Origin: Candidatus Sysuiplasma acidicola
GTDB lineage: Archaea; Thermoplasmatota; Thermoplasmata; Sysuiplasmatales; Sysuiplasmataceae
DNA length: 64,000 nt
Direction: 5' to 3'
NCBI GenBank assembly: GCA_019721035.1
Contig: JAHEAA010000001.1
Coordinates: forward strand, 127,746-191,745
The notes under the pieces were generated by a model. The model was not told the DNA's origin and searched no databases. It saw only the letters and a list, made by a program, of their open reading frames with translations. The translations under genes and the position numbers were made by a program. This document shows positions 36,190 to 43,864 of the stretch, piece after piece (the first letter of the stretch is position 1; each line of letters opens with the position of its first letter).

Positions 36190-37437
36190 ATGTATCAGTC
36201 TTTCAAATACCGTCTCTATCCATTCCGCAGTCAGGAGATGGAGCTATTACGCCAGCTGGATGAACTGAAGTTCCTTCATAACTATGCACTCGAACAGCGT
36301 ATAGATGCATGGCGCACTGAGAAGAGGTCTGTGGGATATACTGAACAGGCTGCCTCTCTCACTCAATGGAGAAACTATGACAGGAACGGTATAGGACGTG
36401 TACATTCACAGGTGGCACAGGAGTGCCTTCAGCGCATAGCCGACTCATACAAACATTTCTTCAGGCGGCTGAAGGAAGGCACAAGGCCCGGCTTCCCGCA
36501 CTTCAGGAGTGAAGTAACTTCACTGACATATCCACAGGCATACAGTGCCGTAACCATCACTGAAGGCAGAATGGGCACAAAGCGACTGCACCTGTCGAAG
36601 ATCGGCGATGTGCCCATCGAACTCCACAGACAGCCTGTCGATGGGCGCATCAAGACATGCACCGTGAAGAGGGAAGGCGACAGATGGTATGCCGTCCTGA
36701 CCGTCGAGATACCGGATGCTCCCACGCCACCTGCCACGTCTCCTGTCAATCCCGTGGGCATAGACCTCGGTCTCAATCGCATTGCAACACTATCGACAGG
36801 CGAAACTGTCGATCCACCCAGATTCCTTCGCAAAGCGGAGAAGCGACTCAAGCGTCTCGACCGTGAAGTGTCACGTAAGGTCAAACACTCGCACAACAGG
36901 GAGAAGGCAAAGCTGCGACGGGCAAGATACTTTGCCAAGATACGTGACAGGAGAAGGGACTTTGCACACAAACTCACAACACGGTGGACCAGCGGTTATG
37001 ACCTCATAGCATTCGAAGACCTGAACGTGCAGTCAATGATACGGGGACTCAACAACGCCAAATCCATATCCGATGCAGGATGGGGAATGCTCAGACAGAT
37101 GTCAGAGTACAAACAGCTCAAGCGGAGTCATAGATATGTCGAAGTCTCTGCAAGGAACACGACTCAGACATGTTCAACGTGCGGAGAGTATGCCTACCCT
37201 CCGCTCGAACTGAAAGACCGTGTCTTCCGGTGCCCGAACGGGCATGTGGAAGACAGGGACATCAATGCGGCCAGGAATGTGGTCGCCCGTGCTTTGGCAG
37301 CAGTACCTATAAGAGATTATCTGGATCACAGGGGGTGCAGGGGGAACAGTATTTCTCCTATGTCTGACACCATGAGTTGTGCTGCTGTTTCACTCCATTC
37401 CACTGGAACTGAAGGACTCTCTATTCCCTCTCCTTGA
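36190..37437 (+). CDS. tnpB: TnpB RNA-guided nuclease (OrfB), C-terminal tail replaced
   Basis: A 415-residue reading. The RuvC-like triad is D192 (VGIDLGLNR), E276 (IAFEDLN) and D357 (VEDRDINAARN). The zinc finger has C328/C331 (CSTCGEY) and C348 (RCPNGH). The fourth ligand is not the usual Cys; His352 may serve. Residues 1-390 are native. After codon 390 (37357) the frame runs into the IS110 element and adds ~25 foreign residues. TnpB proteins are omega-RNA-guided nucleases that target the empty donor site and favour element retention. The catalytic core is complete, so the nuclease could still work. The lost tail is found at 38850-39048. Confidence 0.92.
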   Translation: MYQSFKYRLYPFRSQEMELLRQLDELKFLHNYALEQRIDAWRTEKRSVGYTEQAASLTQWRNYDRNGIGRVHSQVAQECLQRIADSYKHFFRRLKEGTRPGFPHFRSEVTSLTYPQAYSAVTITEGRMGTKRLHLSKIGDVPIELHRQPVDGRIKTCTVKREGDRWYAVLTVEIPDAPTPPATSPVNPVGIDLGLNRIATLSTGETVDPPRFLRKAEKRLKRLDREVSRKVKHSHNREKAKLRRARYFAKIRDRRRDFAHKLTTRWTSGYDLIAFEDLNVQSMIRGLNNAKSISDAGWGMLRQMSEYKQLKRSHRYVEVSARNTTQTCSTCGEYAYPPLELKDRVFRCPNGHVEDRDINAARNVVARALAAVPIRDYLDHRGCRGNSISPMSDTMSCAAVSLHSTGTEGLSIPSP

Positions 37438-38628
37438 GCCCAGAGGCATTCTCTCACGGTACGGTTTGCCGTTCTTCAACATGCTGTGTGTATGATATAG
37501 CCATCGTTTGGAAACAATGAACAGTGCCTGTGTGCCCGCCTTCCCTCTGGCAATCTCCCTGTCATATATTGCCCTGAACTCGGGAACATTGTGTTTCACA
37601 AGCGAGGCAGCAACCGTGTATGCGGTGTGAGCGAGATGGCTGTTTCTCCCTTTGTCGACACCGTATGAACGCGTTTTGCCTCCTGACCCCTCAGTCTTCG
37701 GAGATCTGCCACCGTATGTCTGCAGCTTTTCTGCAGTCTCAAACTGATTTATGTCGCCAATCTCAGAGACAGCCGAGGCTGCAGCAACTGTGCTCACACC
37801 CTTCATGTCGTCCAGGAGCCTCACGTCCTTCCGTCCTTCTGCTTTTTTCCTGATTTCATCATCTATCCGCTTCAGCTCCTGCATCTCGGACCTGAGACGT
37901 TTCACGTTCTCCCTGATTTTGAATGCGAATATGCCGCCGGTGTCTGGAATGCCGATGGTCTCCGACGCCTTCTTCCTGAGTTCTTCAGCAAACTCTCTTC
38001 CGAGGTGATTCCTGCTTGCATTGCTCACAACCCTTGTGAGCTCTTTCACAGATGCCTTCACAATGTTGGCGGGAACGGCATACCGCTCGAGCAGAGTGAG
38101 CGCAGTCTTCGACTTCAGATCATCGATGAGCTGTGCAAATTCGGGGAATACCGCGGCAAGGTCGCTCCAGATGGTGTTCAAAATCCTGGTTATGTTCCTG
38201 TCGACCGCCTCATGCATCCTTGTCAGTTCGGAGAGCTCGTCCCTCTCGTGAGAACGTGCTTCCTTCATGCCCCTCTTCTTCCATGGAATGGAAGCAAGCG
38301 TTGCAGCGTCGGCACTGTCGCTCTTTGTCCTGCCCATGTTGTCCATATTCCTTGCATGGGCGCTCATTATGGGGTTGACGGCAACAACACGGTATCCCTT
38401 CGACTGAAGGAAACGCTGCAGCGGCACATGGTAATTGCCCGTAGGATTGATGTAAACACCAACAATCTTCTGATTGTTGCTCCTCTCAATCACAGCGAGC
38501 TTCTCTGCAAGCGAAGCCAGGCCCTGTTTGTCGTTCCCTATCCTTCCCTTCCACATTGTCTTCTCTTCCTCATCCTGCACCTCCACTTCATGCATCTTCT
38601 GATGCGTATCTATCCCTACGGACAGCAT
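37390..38628 (-). CDS. IS110-family transposase (recombinase) with substituted second catalytic residue
   Basis: A 412-residue protein. The N-terminal RuvC-like domain has D7 (GIDTHQK) and D104/D107 (KSDSADAATL). The glutamate usually found in E-x-TG is Asn61 here (VYINPTGNYH, codon AAT). Residues ~265-330 form the C-terminal Tnp domain (MKGVSTVAAASAVSEIGD region, TYGGRSPKTEGSGGKTRSYG) with the expected nucleophilic serine at 315. AAAGGAG precedes ATG 38628. The E-to-N change could weaken or abolish activity. Otherwise the gene is complete. Confidence 0.92.
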   Translation of the reverse strand: MLSVGIDTHQKMHEVEVQDEEEKTMWKGRIGNDKQGLASLAEKLAVIERSNNQKIVGVYINPTGNYHVPLQRFLQSKGYRVVAVNPIMSAHARNMDNMGRTKSDSADAATLASIPWKKRGMKEARSHERDELSELTRMHEAVDRNITRILNTIWSDLAAVFPEFAQLIDDLKSKTALTLLERYAVPANIVKASVKELTRVVSNASRNHLGREFAEELRKKASETIGIPDTGGIFAFKIRENVKRLRSEMQELKRIDDEIRKKAEGRKDVRLLDDMKGVSTVAAASAVSEIGDINQFETAEKLQTYGGRSPKTEGSGGKTRSYGVDKGRNSHLAHTAYTVAASLVKHNVPEFRAIYDREIARGKAGTQALFIVSKRWLYHTHSMLKNGKPYRERMPLGSRRGNRESFSSSGME

Positions 38629-38840
38629 TTTATTTCATCTCCTTTCCATATCCCTTGCAGGGAGTAACGCACCGCATCGCATGCACCTATTGCTGGCCCC
38701 AGAGGCCAGAGAATGCCTATCGGCGTGTGTGGTTCAGGGCGGATTCAGGGCTTGGCGGGACCAATCCCGCATGCTGCCAACGCCGCCCCTCCCTACTTCG
38801 AGGATACCGGTCTCCGTTATCCCTCAGGAATATAGGTTGC
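38629..38840 (-). ncRNA. Candidate IS110 bridge RNA region (5' non-coding end)
   Basis: A 212-base gene-free stretch upstream of the transposase, where IS110-group elements encode the bridge RNA. Three stems are perfect by eye: CTGGCC/GGCCAG (38693-38698 with 38704-38709), GCGGGA/TCCCGC (38755-38760 with 38765-38770), and an outer stem GGGCGG/CCGCCC (38737-38742 with 38783-38788) that encloses the second. Inside that outer stem, ATTCAGGGC (38743-38751) equals the target flank at 38853-38861, as a guide might. Exact RNA ends are unknown. Confidence 0.55.
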
Positions 38841-38849
38841 TTCTCCTAT

Positions 38850-39017
38850 AGCATTCAGGGCAGGACATGCCCGAATTCACGCCTGTGGAAACTGGACCTC
38901 CACCTGCCCGCATGGGCAGGCGAGTCCGGTCGAAGAAGCAGGAACCGCCGCAGAACACGCTGACAGCACAATGTGTTCTGTAGTAAGCCACCGTATTTAT
39001 ACGGTGGAGGATGTCAC
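38850..39017 (+). ncRNA. Candidate TnpB omega-RNA (sense-overlapping 3' RNA)
   Basis: The last ~150 bases of tnpB elements encode the guide-RNA scaffold, which overlaps the gene's 3' end and finishes at the element's right end. Such sense-overlapping transcripts are established for archaeal IS1341-type genes. Here that segment survives whole, ending with the stem-loop at 38988-39007 and AGGATGTCAC. The IS110 insertion separates it from the tnpB promoter, so expression would need its own promoter or read-through. Guide sequence would be taken from 39018 onward. Confidence 0.5.
38988..39007 (+). repeat. Right-end stem-loop of the TnpB element
   Basis: CCACCGTA, TTTA, TACGGTGG: perfect 8-bp stem with a 4-base loop, followed by AGGATGTCAC. 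This is the expected 3' terminal hairpin of the element and of its omega-RNA. Confidence 0.75.
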
Positions 39018-39049
39018 TTATTTATCTGCGATATGCGGTGACGGATAAG

Positions 39050-40102
39050 ATGGCTAAAGAGAAAATTTCAAGAAGGGCGCTTCTGTCAAAACCAGTGTCC
39101 AATGTGGACTTGACCAGCATAAAGTCAGTGAGTGATCTGGTTGAAGCATTCAAAGGCACTTCCATACAGGCAAGGAACATAGGGCTGGCAGCACAGGTTT
39201 ATGAAAACATGCTCACAGATACAGACAGGCCAACCGTGATCCTGGGTCTGTCCGGTCCTCTTATTGCAGCTGGCCTGCGCAAGGTAATACGCGACCTTGT
39301 AGATCTTGGCCTGGTAGATGTCATCGTATCCACGGGAGCGGTGCTCTATCAGGACATGTACCAGGCGAGGGGTTACAGGCATTATGCCGGCAGTCCGTTT
39401 GCGGATGATGCCGTCCTGCGCGATTTGGCTATTGACAGGATATACGACACATATGTAGATGAGCTGAAGTTTGAGGAAACTGATCGTTATATTTCCGACG
39501 TGGTGGAAAAAATGCAGCCCGGTTCTTATTCATCAAGAGAAGTTATCGAGACGCTTTCCTCCAAACTGTCCGATGACGAGTCCATCCTGCGCACGGCATA
39601 CAGACGCGGCATACCCGTCTTCAGCCCTGCGCTGAATGACAGCTCGATCGGCATAGGTCTCACGCTCCTCCATGTGAAGCAGAAAGGCAGAAAGGATCAT
39701 TTCATCCTCGATTCCATAAAAGACAATTTCGAGATTGTTGAGGTGATACTCAGGTCAAAGAAGACAGGCGTCCTGTACATCGGCGGCGGAACGCCCAAGA
39801 ACTGGATCAACGACGCAGAGGTCATGGCCGGCTATGCATTCAACACGGACATTCAGGGTCACAGCTATGCCCTGCAGCTCACTACGGATGTCCCACATTG
39901 GGGAGGACTCAGCGGCAGTACGCTGGATGAGGCGCGCTCATGGGGCAAGATTCAGAAGAAAGCAACGACTGCAACGGCATACGTTGAAGCGAGCGTCAGC
40001 CTGCCGCTGATAGCTTCCTATGTCATTCAGCGTAAACTTTACAGAGGACGCAGGAGGCTGAAGTTTAAATGGGAAAGAAACGGGAAACTGACACTTTCGT
40101 AG
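39050..40102 (+). CDS. dys: Deoxyhypusine synthase
   Basis: About 350 residues. It transfers aminobutyl from spermidine to a lysine of translation factor aIF5A. GLSGPLIAAGLRKVIRDLVD and VDVIVSTGAVLYQDMY are NAD-site features, then FSPALNDSSIGIGLTL, GGGTPKNWINDAEVM, and the catalytic lysine in EARSWGKI. ATG 39050 is chosen; ATG 39011 lies in the TnpB element end. TTATTTAT around 39018-39024 is about 26 bases before ATG 39050, so a leaderless transcript starting right at the element boundary is likely. Confidence 0.95.
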   Translation: MAKEKISRRALLSKPVSNVDLTSIKSVSDLVEAFKGTSIQARNIGLAAQVYENMLTDTDRPTVILGLSGPLIAAGLRKVIRDLVDLGLVDVIVSTGAVLYQDMYQARGYRHYAGSPFADDAVLRDLAIDRIYDTYVDELKFEETDRYISDVVEKMQPGSYSSREVIETLSSKLSDDESILRTAYRRGIPVFSPALNDSSIGIGLTLLHVKQKGRKDHFILDSIKDNFEIVEVILRSKKTGVLYIGGGTPKNWINDAEVMAGYAFNTDIQGHSYALQLTTDVPHWGGLSGSTLDEARSWGKIQKKATTATAYVEASVSLPLIASYVIQRKLYRGRRRLKFKWERNGKLTLS

Positions 40103-40170
40103 GTATTGTAGCAACGTAAAGGTTAATTAATGGCATCCGGGGTTAAACGTGCAATAAAGGAGTGAAACAA

Positions 40171-40512
40171 TTGGTCGAGAACGGTACGATTGACAAGCCA
40201 ATAGTTGTGACCGATGCCAGCTTCAAGGAAACAATAAGCAAGCATCCGCTGGTTGTGGTGGACTGCTGGGCAGACTGGTGCCAGCCGTGCAAGATGATCG
40301 CACCTACAGTTGAGGAACTCGCGAAGGAACTTAAGGGAAAAGTAGTCTTCGGTAAGCTTGATGTCGACAGCAATAGTGCTGTACCTTCAGAATACGGCAT
40401 AATGAGTATTCCCACACTGCTTATATTCAAGGGCGGCAAGCAGGTGGACGCCATAATCGGAGCGGTTCCGAAACCAGTGATCAAATCGGCGATAGAGCGG
40501 CACATGAAGTAA
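40171..40512 (+). CDS. trxA: Thioredoxin
   Basis: About 113 residues with the active site WADWCQPCKMIAP (C37/C40), then KLDVDSNSAVPSEYGIMSIPTLLIF with the cis-proline. AAGGAG at 40156-40161 suits TTG 40171 (nine bases) better than GTG 40162 (no gap). It is a general disulfide reductant and could serve the Bcp peroxiredoxin encoded in this window. Confidence 0.93.
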   Translation: MVENGTIDKPIVVTDASFKETISKHPLVVVDCWADWCQPCKMIAPTVEELAKELKGKVVFGKLDVDSNSAVPSEYGIMSIPTLLIFKGGKQVDAIIGAVPKPVIKSAIERHMK

Positions 40513-40540
40513 TGTATTACCCTTCAATGCCGCTCGCGGA

Positions 40541-40801
40541 TCATTCCTTCTTGGGGATCGTTTCCAGTCCGAGATACTTGTTTCTCGATTCCTGTCTGGA
40601 GTGCACCTGCCATGCCTTCTCCAGGTGTTCGCACGTGCCCATTCTGTCAAATGCCTGACAGTCGCAGAATATTCTGTCGCGCACTATGCTTACGGTCCTT
40701 ACTCTCGACGGTCCGTCGGACCTTATCGCATAGACATAGACCCACTCGTCCCCTTTACCCTTGATTGCCATCAAAGTGCATCCCGCTACCGGTGAATGCA
40801 T
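40541..40801 (-). CDS. Small SWIM zinc-finger protein
   Basis: Up to 86 residues, with the SWIM pattern CxC...CxH in FCDCQAFDRMGTCEHLEKAW. SWIM fingers bind DNA or protein, and small stand-alone forms are common in archaea. The start is ATG 40801 or ATG 40771 (AIKGKGDEWVYVY); the latter gives a compact single-domain protein. Role unknown. It converges on the thioredoxin gene. Confidence 0.75.
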   Translation of the reverse strand: MHSPVAGCTLMAIKGKGDEWVYVYAIRSDGPSRVRTVSIVRDRIFCDCQAFDRMGTCEHLEKAWQVHSRQESRNKYLGLETIPKKE

Positions 40802-41114
40802 TTCTTGTTTATAAGAGCATTGGAAGATTTCGGCGATCGTCTACCATTTGTCTGACGAATCAACAACACTCTGAACGGTGAAACAATGAATCGCACACTT
40901 TTAAGAATGAGGCGCACAGGATCGGCGCGAAGTGCATGCAGCGCCACCATCTGTTCCCACTGACAACTTATGGGAAGAATGATTATCCACTCTGGCTTTT
41001 CCGCACGAAAGCGCAACACTGTGCTTTGTCAAGGCAGCGACGATCGGTTGTCCCGAGGAGAGGTCTGAGGACATATGCTCACTCCGTTCACCGGTACCGT
41101 TCTCGATTATTAAA
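40802..41114. other. Gene-free interval, ~310 bases
   Basis: Neither strand has a convincing protein frame. A 25-codon frame with ATG near 40886 has no supporting features. I found no tRNA, C/D box or other RNA signature by eye. The right end holds the promoter of the winged-helix gene. Confidence 0.45.
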
Positions 41115-41123
41115 TTTTTATAT
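41115..41123 (+). promoter_or_regulatory. TATA box of a leaderless transcript
   Basis: TTTTTATAT is centred about 26 bases before ATG 41146, and no Shine-Dalgarno sequence precedes that ATG. This spacing puts transcription start at or next to the start codon. Confidence 0.65.
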
Positions 41124-41145
41124 CTAAATGCTTTAGCCATTATAG

Positions 41146-41601
41146 ATGTCATTTGAAATTTCGGTCGTCTCAAACACACCCCTTACTCCGTTAAATGATC
41201 TGGACGAAGTGTTATCAATTTTCCTTGCAGAGATAGGCTATATTTCTCCCGGTTATACACCCAGAAATGATGCAGCGGACGTCGAGAGCAGCATTCCATT
41301 CAGGATATTCCGCGATTACTTTCTCCTGAGAGCAGGGCGTCCATGGATTGTGGATGAAATAGCAGTGGACATCGGAGCGACAAAAGCCACCGTGTACAGG
41401 CATATAAACAAGCTTAAGGGTCTTGACATACTGGAAGAGGTTTATATCGAGAGAGAGGGCCAGAGGAAGAAGGGATATAGAATAAGATACGGCAATATCA
41501 GCAAAGCGTGGAACTTTACCGAATCCAACATTCAGGCGGCGATGGAATCATACAGGAAAACAGTGGACCACATACAGAAACTTACGGAGTTGAAAAAATG
41601 A
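41146..41601 (+). CDS. Winged-helix transcriptional regulator
   Basis: A 151-residue protein. PFRIFRDYFLLRAGRPWIVDEIAVDIGATKATVYRHINKLKGLDILEEVY (about residues 50-100) is a winged-helix DNA-binding domain, followed by basic REGQRKKGYRIRYG as the wing. The C-terminal ~35 residues form a helix suited to dimerisation. It resembles TrmB/ArsR-like archaeal regulators, but no exact family is claimed. The stop overlaps the next start by ATGA, so it works with that small protein. Confidence 0.82.
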   Translation: MSFEISVVSNTPLTPLNDLDEVLSIFLAEIGYISPGYTPRNDAADVESSIPFRIFRDYFLLRAGRPWIVDEIAVDIGATKATVYRHINKLKGLDILEEVYIEREGQRKKGYRIRYGNISKAWNFTESNIQAAMESYRKTVDHIQKLTELKK

Positions 41602-41879
41602 AGAAGGAGGAAGGGGAGACATATTCGCTAATCAAGGGGTCAGTATACAAGATTGTTAGTGCCGGCAGTTCAGACGCGCAGTTTGAAACGGAAGGCACAT
41701 TCCTCGGGTATGTCCCGTTCGGTGATGAAAGCGCTCTTTCGGTCAGGCTGACGGCCGGAGAACAGAAGGGAACGGTACGCATAGTGCCCTGCAATTCCGT
41801 ATTCTATATTGATGTGTTAAAACAGGAGAAGGATAACAGGAAGGATTCCAAAGAGGAGAAACCGGCATTCTACGGCTGA
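41598..41879 (+). CDS. Small conserved-looking protein coupled to the regulator
   Basis: About 93 residues. ATG 41598 shares ATGA with the regulator stop. The middle reads as a short beta-rich domain (SLIKGSVYKIVSAG, GTFLGYVPFGDESALSVRL, TVRIVPCNSVFYIDVL) with a charged lysine/glutamate tail. The strand pattern resembles an Sm-like barrel, but this is only an impression. Function unknown; the tight coupling suggests it belongs to the same regulatory unit. Confidence 0.65.
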   Translation: MKKEEGETYSLIKGSVYKIVSAGSSDAQFETEGTFLGYVPFGDESALSVRLTAGEQKGTVRIVPCNSVFYIDVLKQEKDNRKDSKEEKPAFYG

Positions 41880-41947
41880 TTGGCCTGCGAATGCAATACT
41901 AATTTACGATATAGGTCAGTGAGATGTAGCACAGGGATCGAAGCAAT

Positions 41948-42253
41948 ATGTCTGAAATCAGAAAGATGACTGACAGTGAGATCGCCGACTGGCTGTCGGC
42001 CCATCCGGAATGGAAGGTCGAAGACGGGAAACTTTCCAGGTCTCTGAACTTCATGAACTTTGCAGACGCTTTCTCATTCATGACAAGAGTGGCGCTTGAG
42101 GCGGAAAAGATGAATCATCATCCGGAATGGTTCAACGTTTATAGCAAAGTTAAGATTGCGCTTGTCACTCATGAAGTAGGTGCCATAAGCAGCCTCGACT
42201 TCGAACTGGCAGCGAGAATTGATGAGGCACTGCTCAAGTACAGGATGCGCTGA
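41948..42253 (+). CDS. phhB: Pterin-4a-carbinolamine dehydratase family protein
   Basis: A 101-residue protein with the signature [32 protein letters not shown]. In animals the family recycles tetrahydrobiopterin. In archaea and bacteria it often lies near molybdopterin genes, and a moa/moe cluster is found 1.6 kb further on. A direct role in molybdopterin metabolism is inference. Confidence 0.92.
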   Translation: MSEIRKMTDSEIADWLSAHPEWKVEDGKLSRSLNFMNFADAFSFMTRVALEAEKMNHHPEWFNVYSKVKIALVTHEVGAISSLDFELAARIDEALLKYRMR

Positions 42254-42278
42254 TGCAGGCATTTGATTGTTGATTACA

Positions 42279-43346
42279 ATGATCGGTGAACAGTTCAAGA
42301 AGTCAAAGGCAATGATATTCCCGAGACTGGTGCTCGCAGGACATGGTGTTCTTCGGAGCCTGCCCTCTGTCGTCGATGAGCTGGGTTATTCCGGAAGGAG
42401 CCTCATCGTCACCGGCGGCCGCACTTCATCAATAGCAGGTAAGAGGGTCTGCTCTCTGCTCGAAAAGCTAGGCATGGATGTACGCATGGAGATTACCAGC
42501 GAGGCAAGTATAGAAAATCTAAATCGCTTGAATGTCGTGGCAGCATCATGGAAGCCCGAAGCCGTTCTGGGTGTAGGCGGAGGCAGCAAGATTGATCTGG
42601 GCAAGATGGTCGCAAAGAACTGCCATGCCGGTTTCGTGAGTATACCAACCTCCGCTTCCCATGACGGCATAGCGTCACCCAGAGCATCCATCAAGAACGG
42701 CGACTCTCCGCTTTCAATGGAAGGCTCCATGCCTGTGGCAATCGTGGCGGACACTCAGCTTATCTCCAAGGCACCTTACAGAATGCTCGCTTCGGGCTGC
42801 GCCGACGTGATAAGCAATTCCACCGCTCTGAGGGATTGGGAAATAGCCGTGAGAGCAGGACGGGATTTCTTCAGCACGACCGCCGCTTCGCTGTCAAGAT
42901 ACGCTGCCGAGTCGGTAATGTCCTCAGCCTCGAAAATCAGCAGGAATGATGAATCATCTGCATGGCTAGCTGTCAGGCCGATCATAGCTTCCGGCCTGGC
43001 GATGGGTGCTGCTGGATCTTCGAGACCGGCCAGCGGCTCAGAGCATCTGTTTTCACACGCGCTGGATGCCATGTCTTCAGGCTCCGCGTTTCATGGAGAG
43101 CAATGCGGAGTCGGAGCCATTATGATGACCGCCCTGCAGGGTGGCGACTGGAAGTCAATTCGGCTGTCGTTGATGAGGTTGAAATGCCCGGTTACTGCAG
43201 AAGGACTCGGTGTCAGCGAAACAGACATAATACGGGCGCTGGTCAAAGCGCGAACAATTCGCCGGGATCGGTACACAATACTGGATGTGAAAAAACTTAC
43301 ACCCGTCTCGGCAGGAAGGCTGGCCCGCAGGACACTGGTAATATGA
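42279..43346 (+). CDS. egsA: sn-Glycerol-1-phosphate dehydrogenase
   Basis: About 355 residues. It makes the archaeal lipid backbone sn-glycerol 1-phosphate from dihydroxyacetone phosphate. VLGVGGGSKIDLGKMVA is the NAD(P) site. SIPTSASHDGIASPRASI is diagnostic of the family, and the metal ligands include GSEHLFSHALD and FHGEQCGVGAIM. ATG 42279 is used; the frame opens at 42267. It is the best single marker that this is an archaeon. Confidence 0.95.
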   Translation: MIGEQFKKSKAMIFPRLVLAGHGVLRSLPSVVDELGYSGRSLIVTGGRTSSIAGKRVCSLLEKLGMDVRMEITSEASIENLNRLNVVAASWKPEAVLGVGGGSKIDLGKMVAKNCHAGFVSIPTSASHDGIASPRASIKNGDSPLSMEGSMPVAIVADTQLISKAPYRMLASGCADVISNSTALRDWEIAVRAGRDFFSTTAASLSRYAAESVMSSASKISRNDESSAWLAVRPIIASGLAMGAAGSSRPASGSEHLFSHALDAMSSGSAFHGEQCGVGAIMMTALQGGDWKSIRLSLMRLKCPVTAEGLGVSETDIIRALVKARTIRRDRYTILDVKKLTPVSAGRLARRTLVI

Positions 43347-43431
43347 CAATGCTCCGGCAGTGTTACATCGACCGTGCCTTGGAAGATTACTTGAAGCCGC
43401 TCAGTCATTGCCGGAAAGGTCGGTGGAGCGG

Positions 43432-43854
43432 ATGCCTGGCATTACACTCATAGGAGAGCACATAGCGAAAGAAGGAATGAATTTCATCTTCAACGGCGGT
43501 GCGCCGGAGTGCAGGGAATGCAAGCTCAAAGTGGCTTGCCTGAATCTGGAACCCGGGCAGCATTACACCGTTGTTGAAGTAAGGCCGAAGCACCATGATG
43601 AATGCGTTGTGCACGAAGACGGCGTCCGGATAGTCCGTGTCGAGGAGAAGAGTCACTTTATTGCAGTCAGGAGGCGTCAGGCGGTTGTCGGCTCGATAAT
43701 ATCTCCGGACCAGCGCAAATGTGACTTTGTCAGGTGTCCCAATTACAGATTCTGCTTTCCCGCGGGTTACCGTAAACCCAAGCATAAGGTACTTCGGGAC
43801 GCGGGTGCAGTCAACTGTGAGGCTGGAGAGGATCTCAGGCTTATCGAGGTGTAG
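43432..43854 (+). CDS. UPF0179 family protein
   Basis: About 140 residues. The archaeal UPF0179 pattern is clear: ITLIGEHIAKEGMNFIFNGG, PECRECKLKVACLNLEPGQHY, then HEDGVRIVRVEE and CDFVRCPNYRFCFP. Eight cysteines in CxxC-like groups suggest a metal or Fe-S site. GGTGGAG lies just before ATG 43432. No biochemical role is known to me. Confidence 0.88.
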   Translation: MPGITLIGEHIAKEGMNFIFNGGAPECRECKLKVACLNLEPGQHYTVVEVRPKHHDECVVHEDGVRIVRVEEKSHFIAVRRRQAVVGSIISPDQRKCDFVRCPNYRFCFPAGYRKPKHKVLRDAGAVNCEAGEDLRLIEV

Positions 43855-43864
43855 CTCCGGTCTG

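Larger units (their letters stand above)
37353..38849 (-). mobile_element. IS110-family element inserted in tnpB
   Basis: The element is bounded by TTCTCCTAT at 37353-37361 and again at 38841-38849. Deleting one copy plus the interior (1,488 bases, a multiple of three) rejoins tnpB in frame. It carries one DEDD-type transposase on the minus strand, a short 3' end (~28 bases) and a long 5' end (~210 bases) without a gene. That layout is the IS110 group, not the IS1111 group. IS110 elements move by bridge-RNA-guided recombination at a shared core and make no true target duplication, so the 9-bp repeat probably reflects similarity between target and donor ends. Confidence 0.85.
35841..39017 (+). 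mobile_element. IS200/IS605-group (IS1341-like) TnpB element, interrupted by an IS110 element
   Basis: The left end is marked by a 20-base palindrome (35841-35860) and the right end by a perfect stem-loop (38988-39007) followed by AGGATGTCAC, an end form I associate with archaeal TnpB elements. Between them are 329 bases without a gene (35861-36189; no tnpA seen), tnpB, and an IS110 insertion (37353-38849). Without the insertion the element would be about 1.69 kb. It sits between the divergent genes ribA and dys. The exact outer ends are estimates. Confidence 0.75.
38850..39048 (+). pseudogene. tnpB: Detached C-terminal coding piece of tnpB
   Basis: Joined after codon 390 of tnpB, this stretch reads in frame AFRAGHARIHACGNWTSTCP, then QASPVEEAGTAAEHA, ending at TAA 39046. 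The pieces HACG...TST and EAGT are typical of TnpB tails. It is separated from the rest of the gene by the IS110 insertion and has no start of its own. The last ~30 bases lie beyond the likely element end and overlap the dys leader. Confidence 0.75.

Noticed and set aside
38556..38963. 135-codon plus-strand frame across the IS110 5' end
   Set aside because: Runs from inside the transposase antisense into the tnpB tail in the wrong frame; better explained by the structured RNA and the tnpB remnant.
42262..42281. TGATTACAATG before egsA, also seen before the aldolase start at 46748
   Set aside because: Two short AT-rich matches near start codons are too few to call a regulatory motif.
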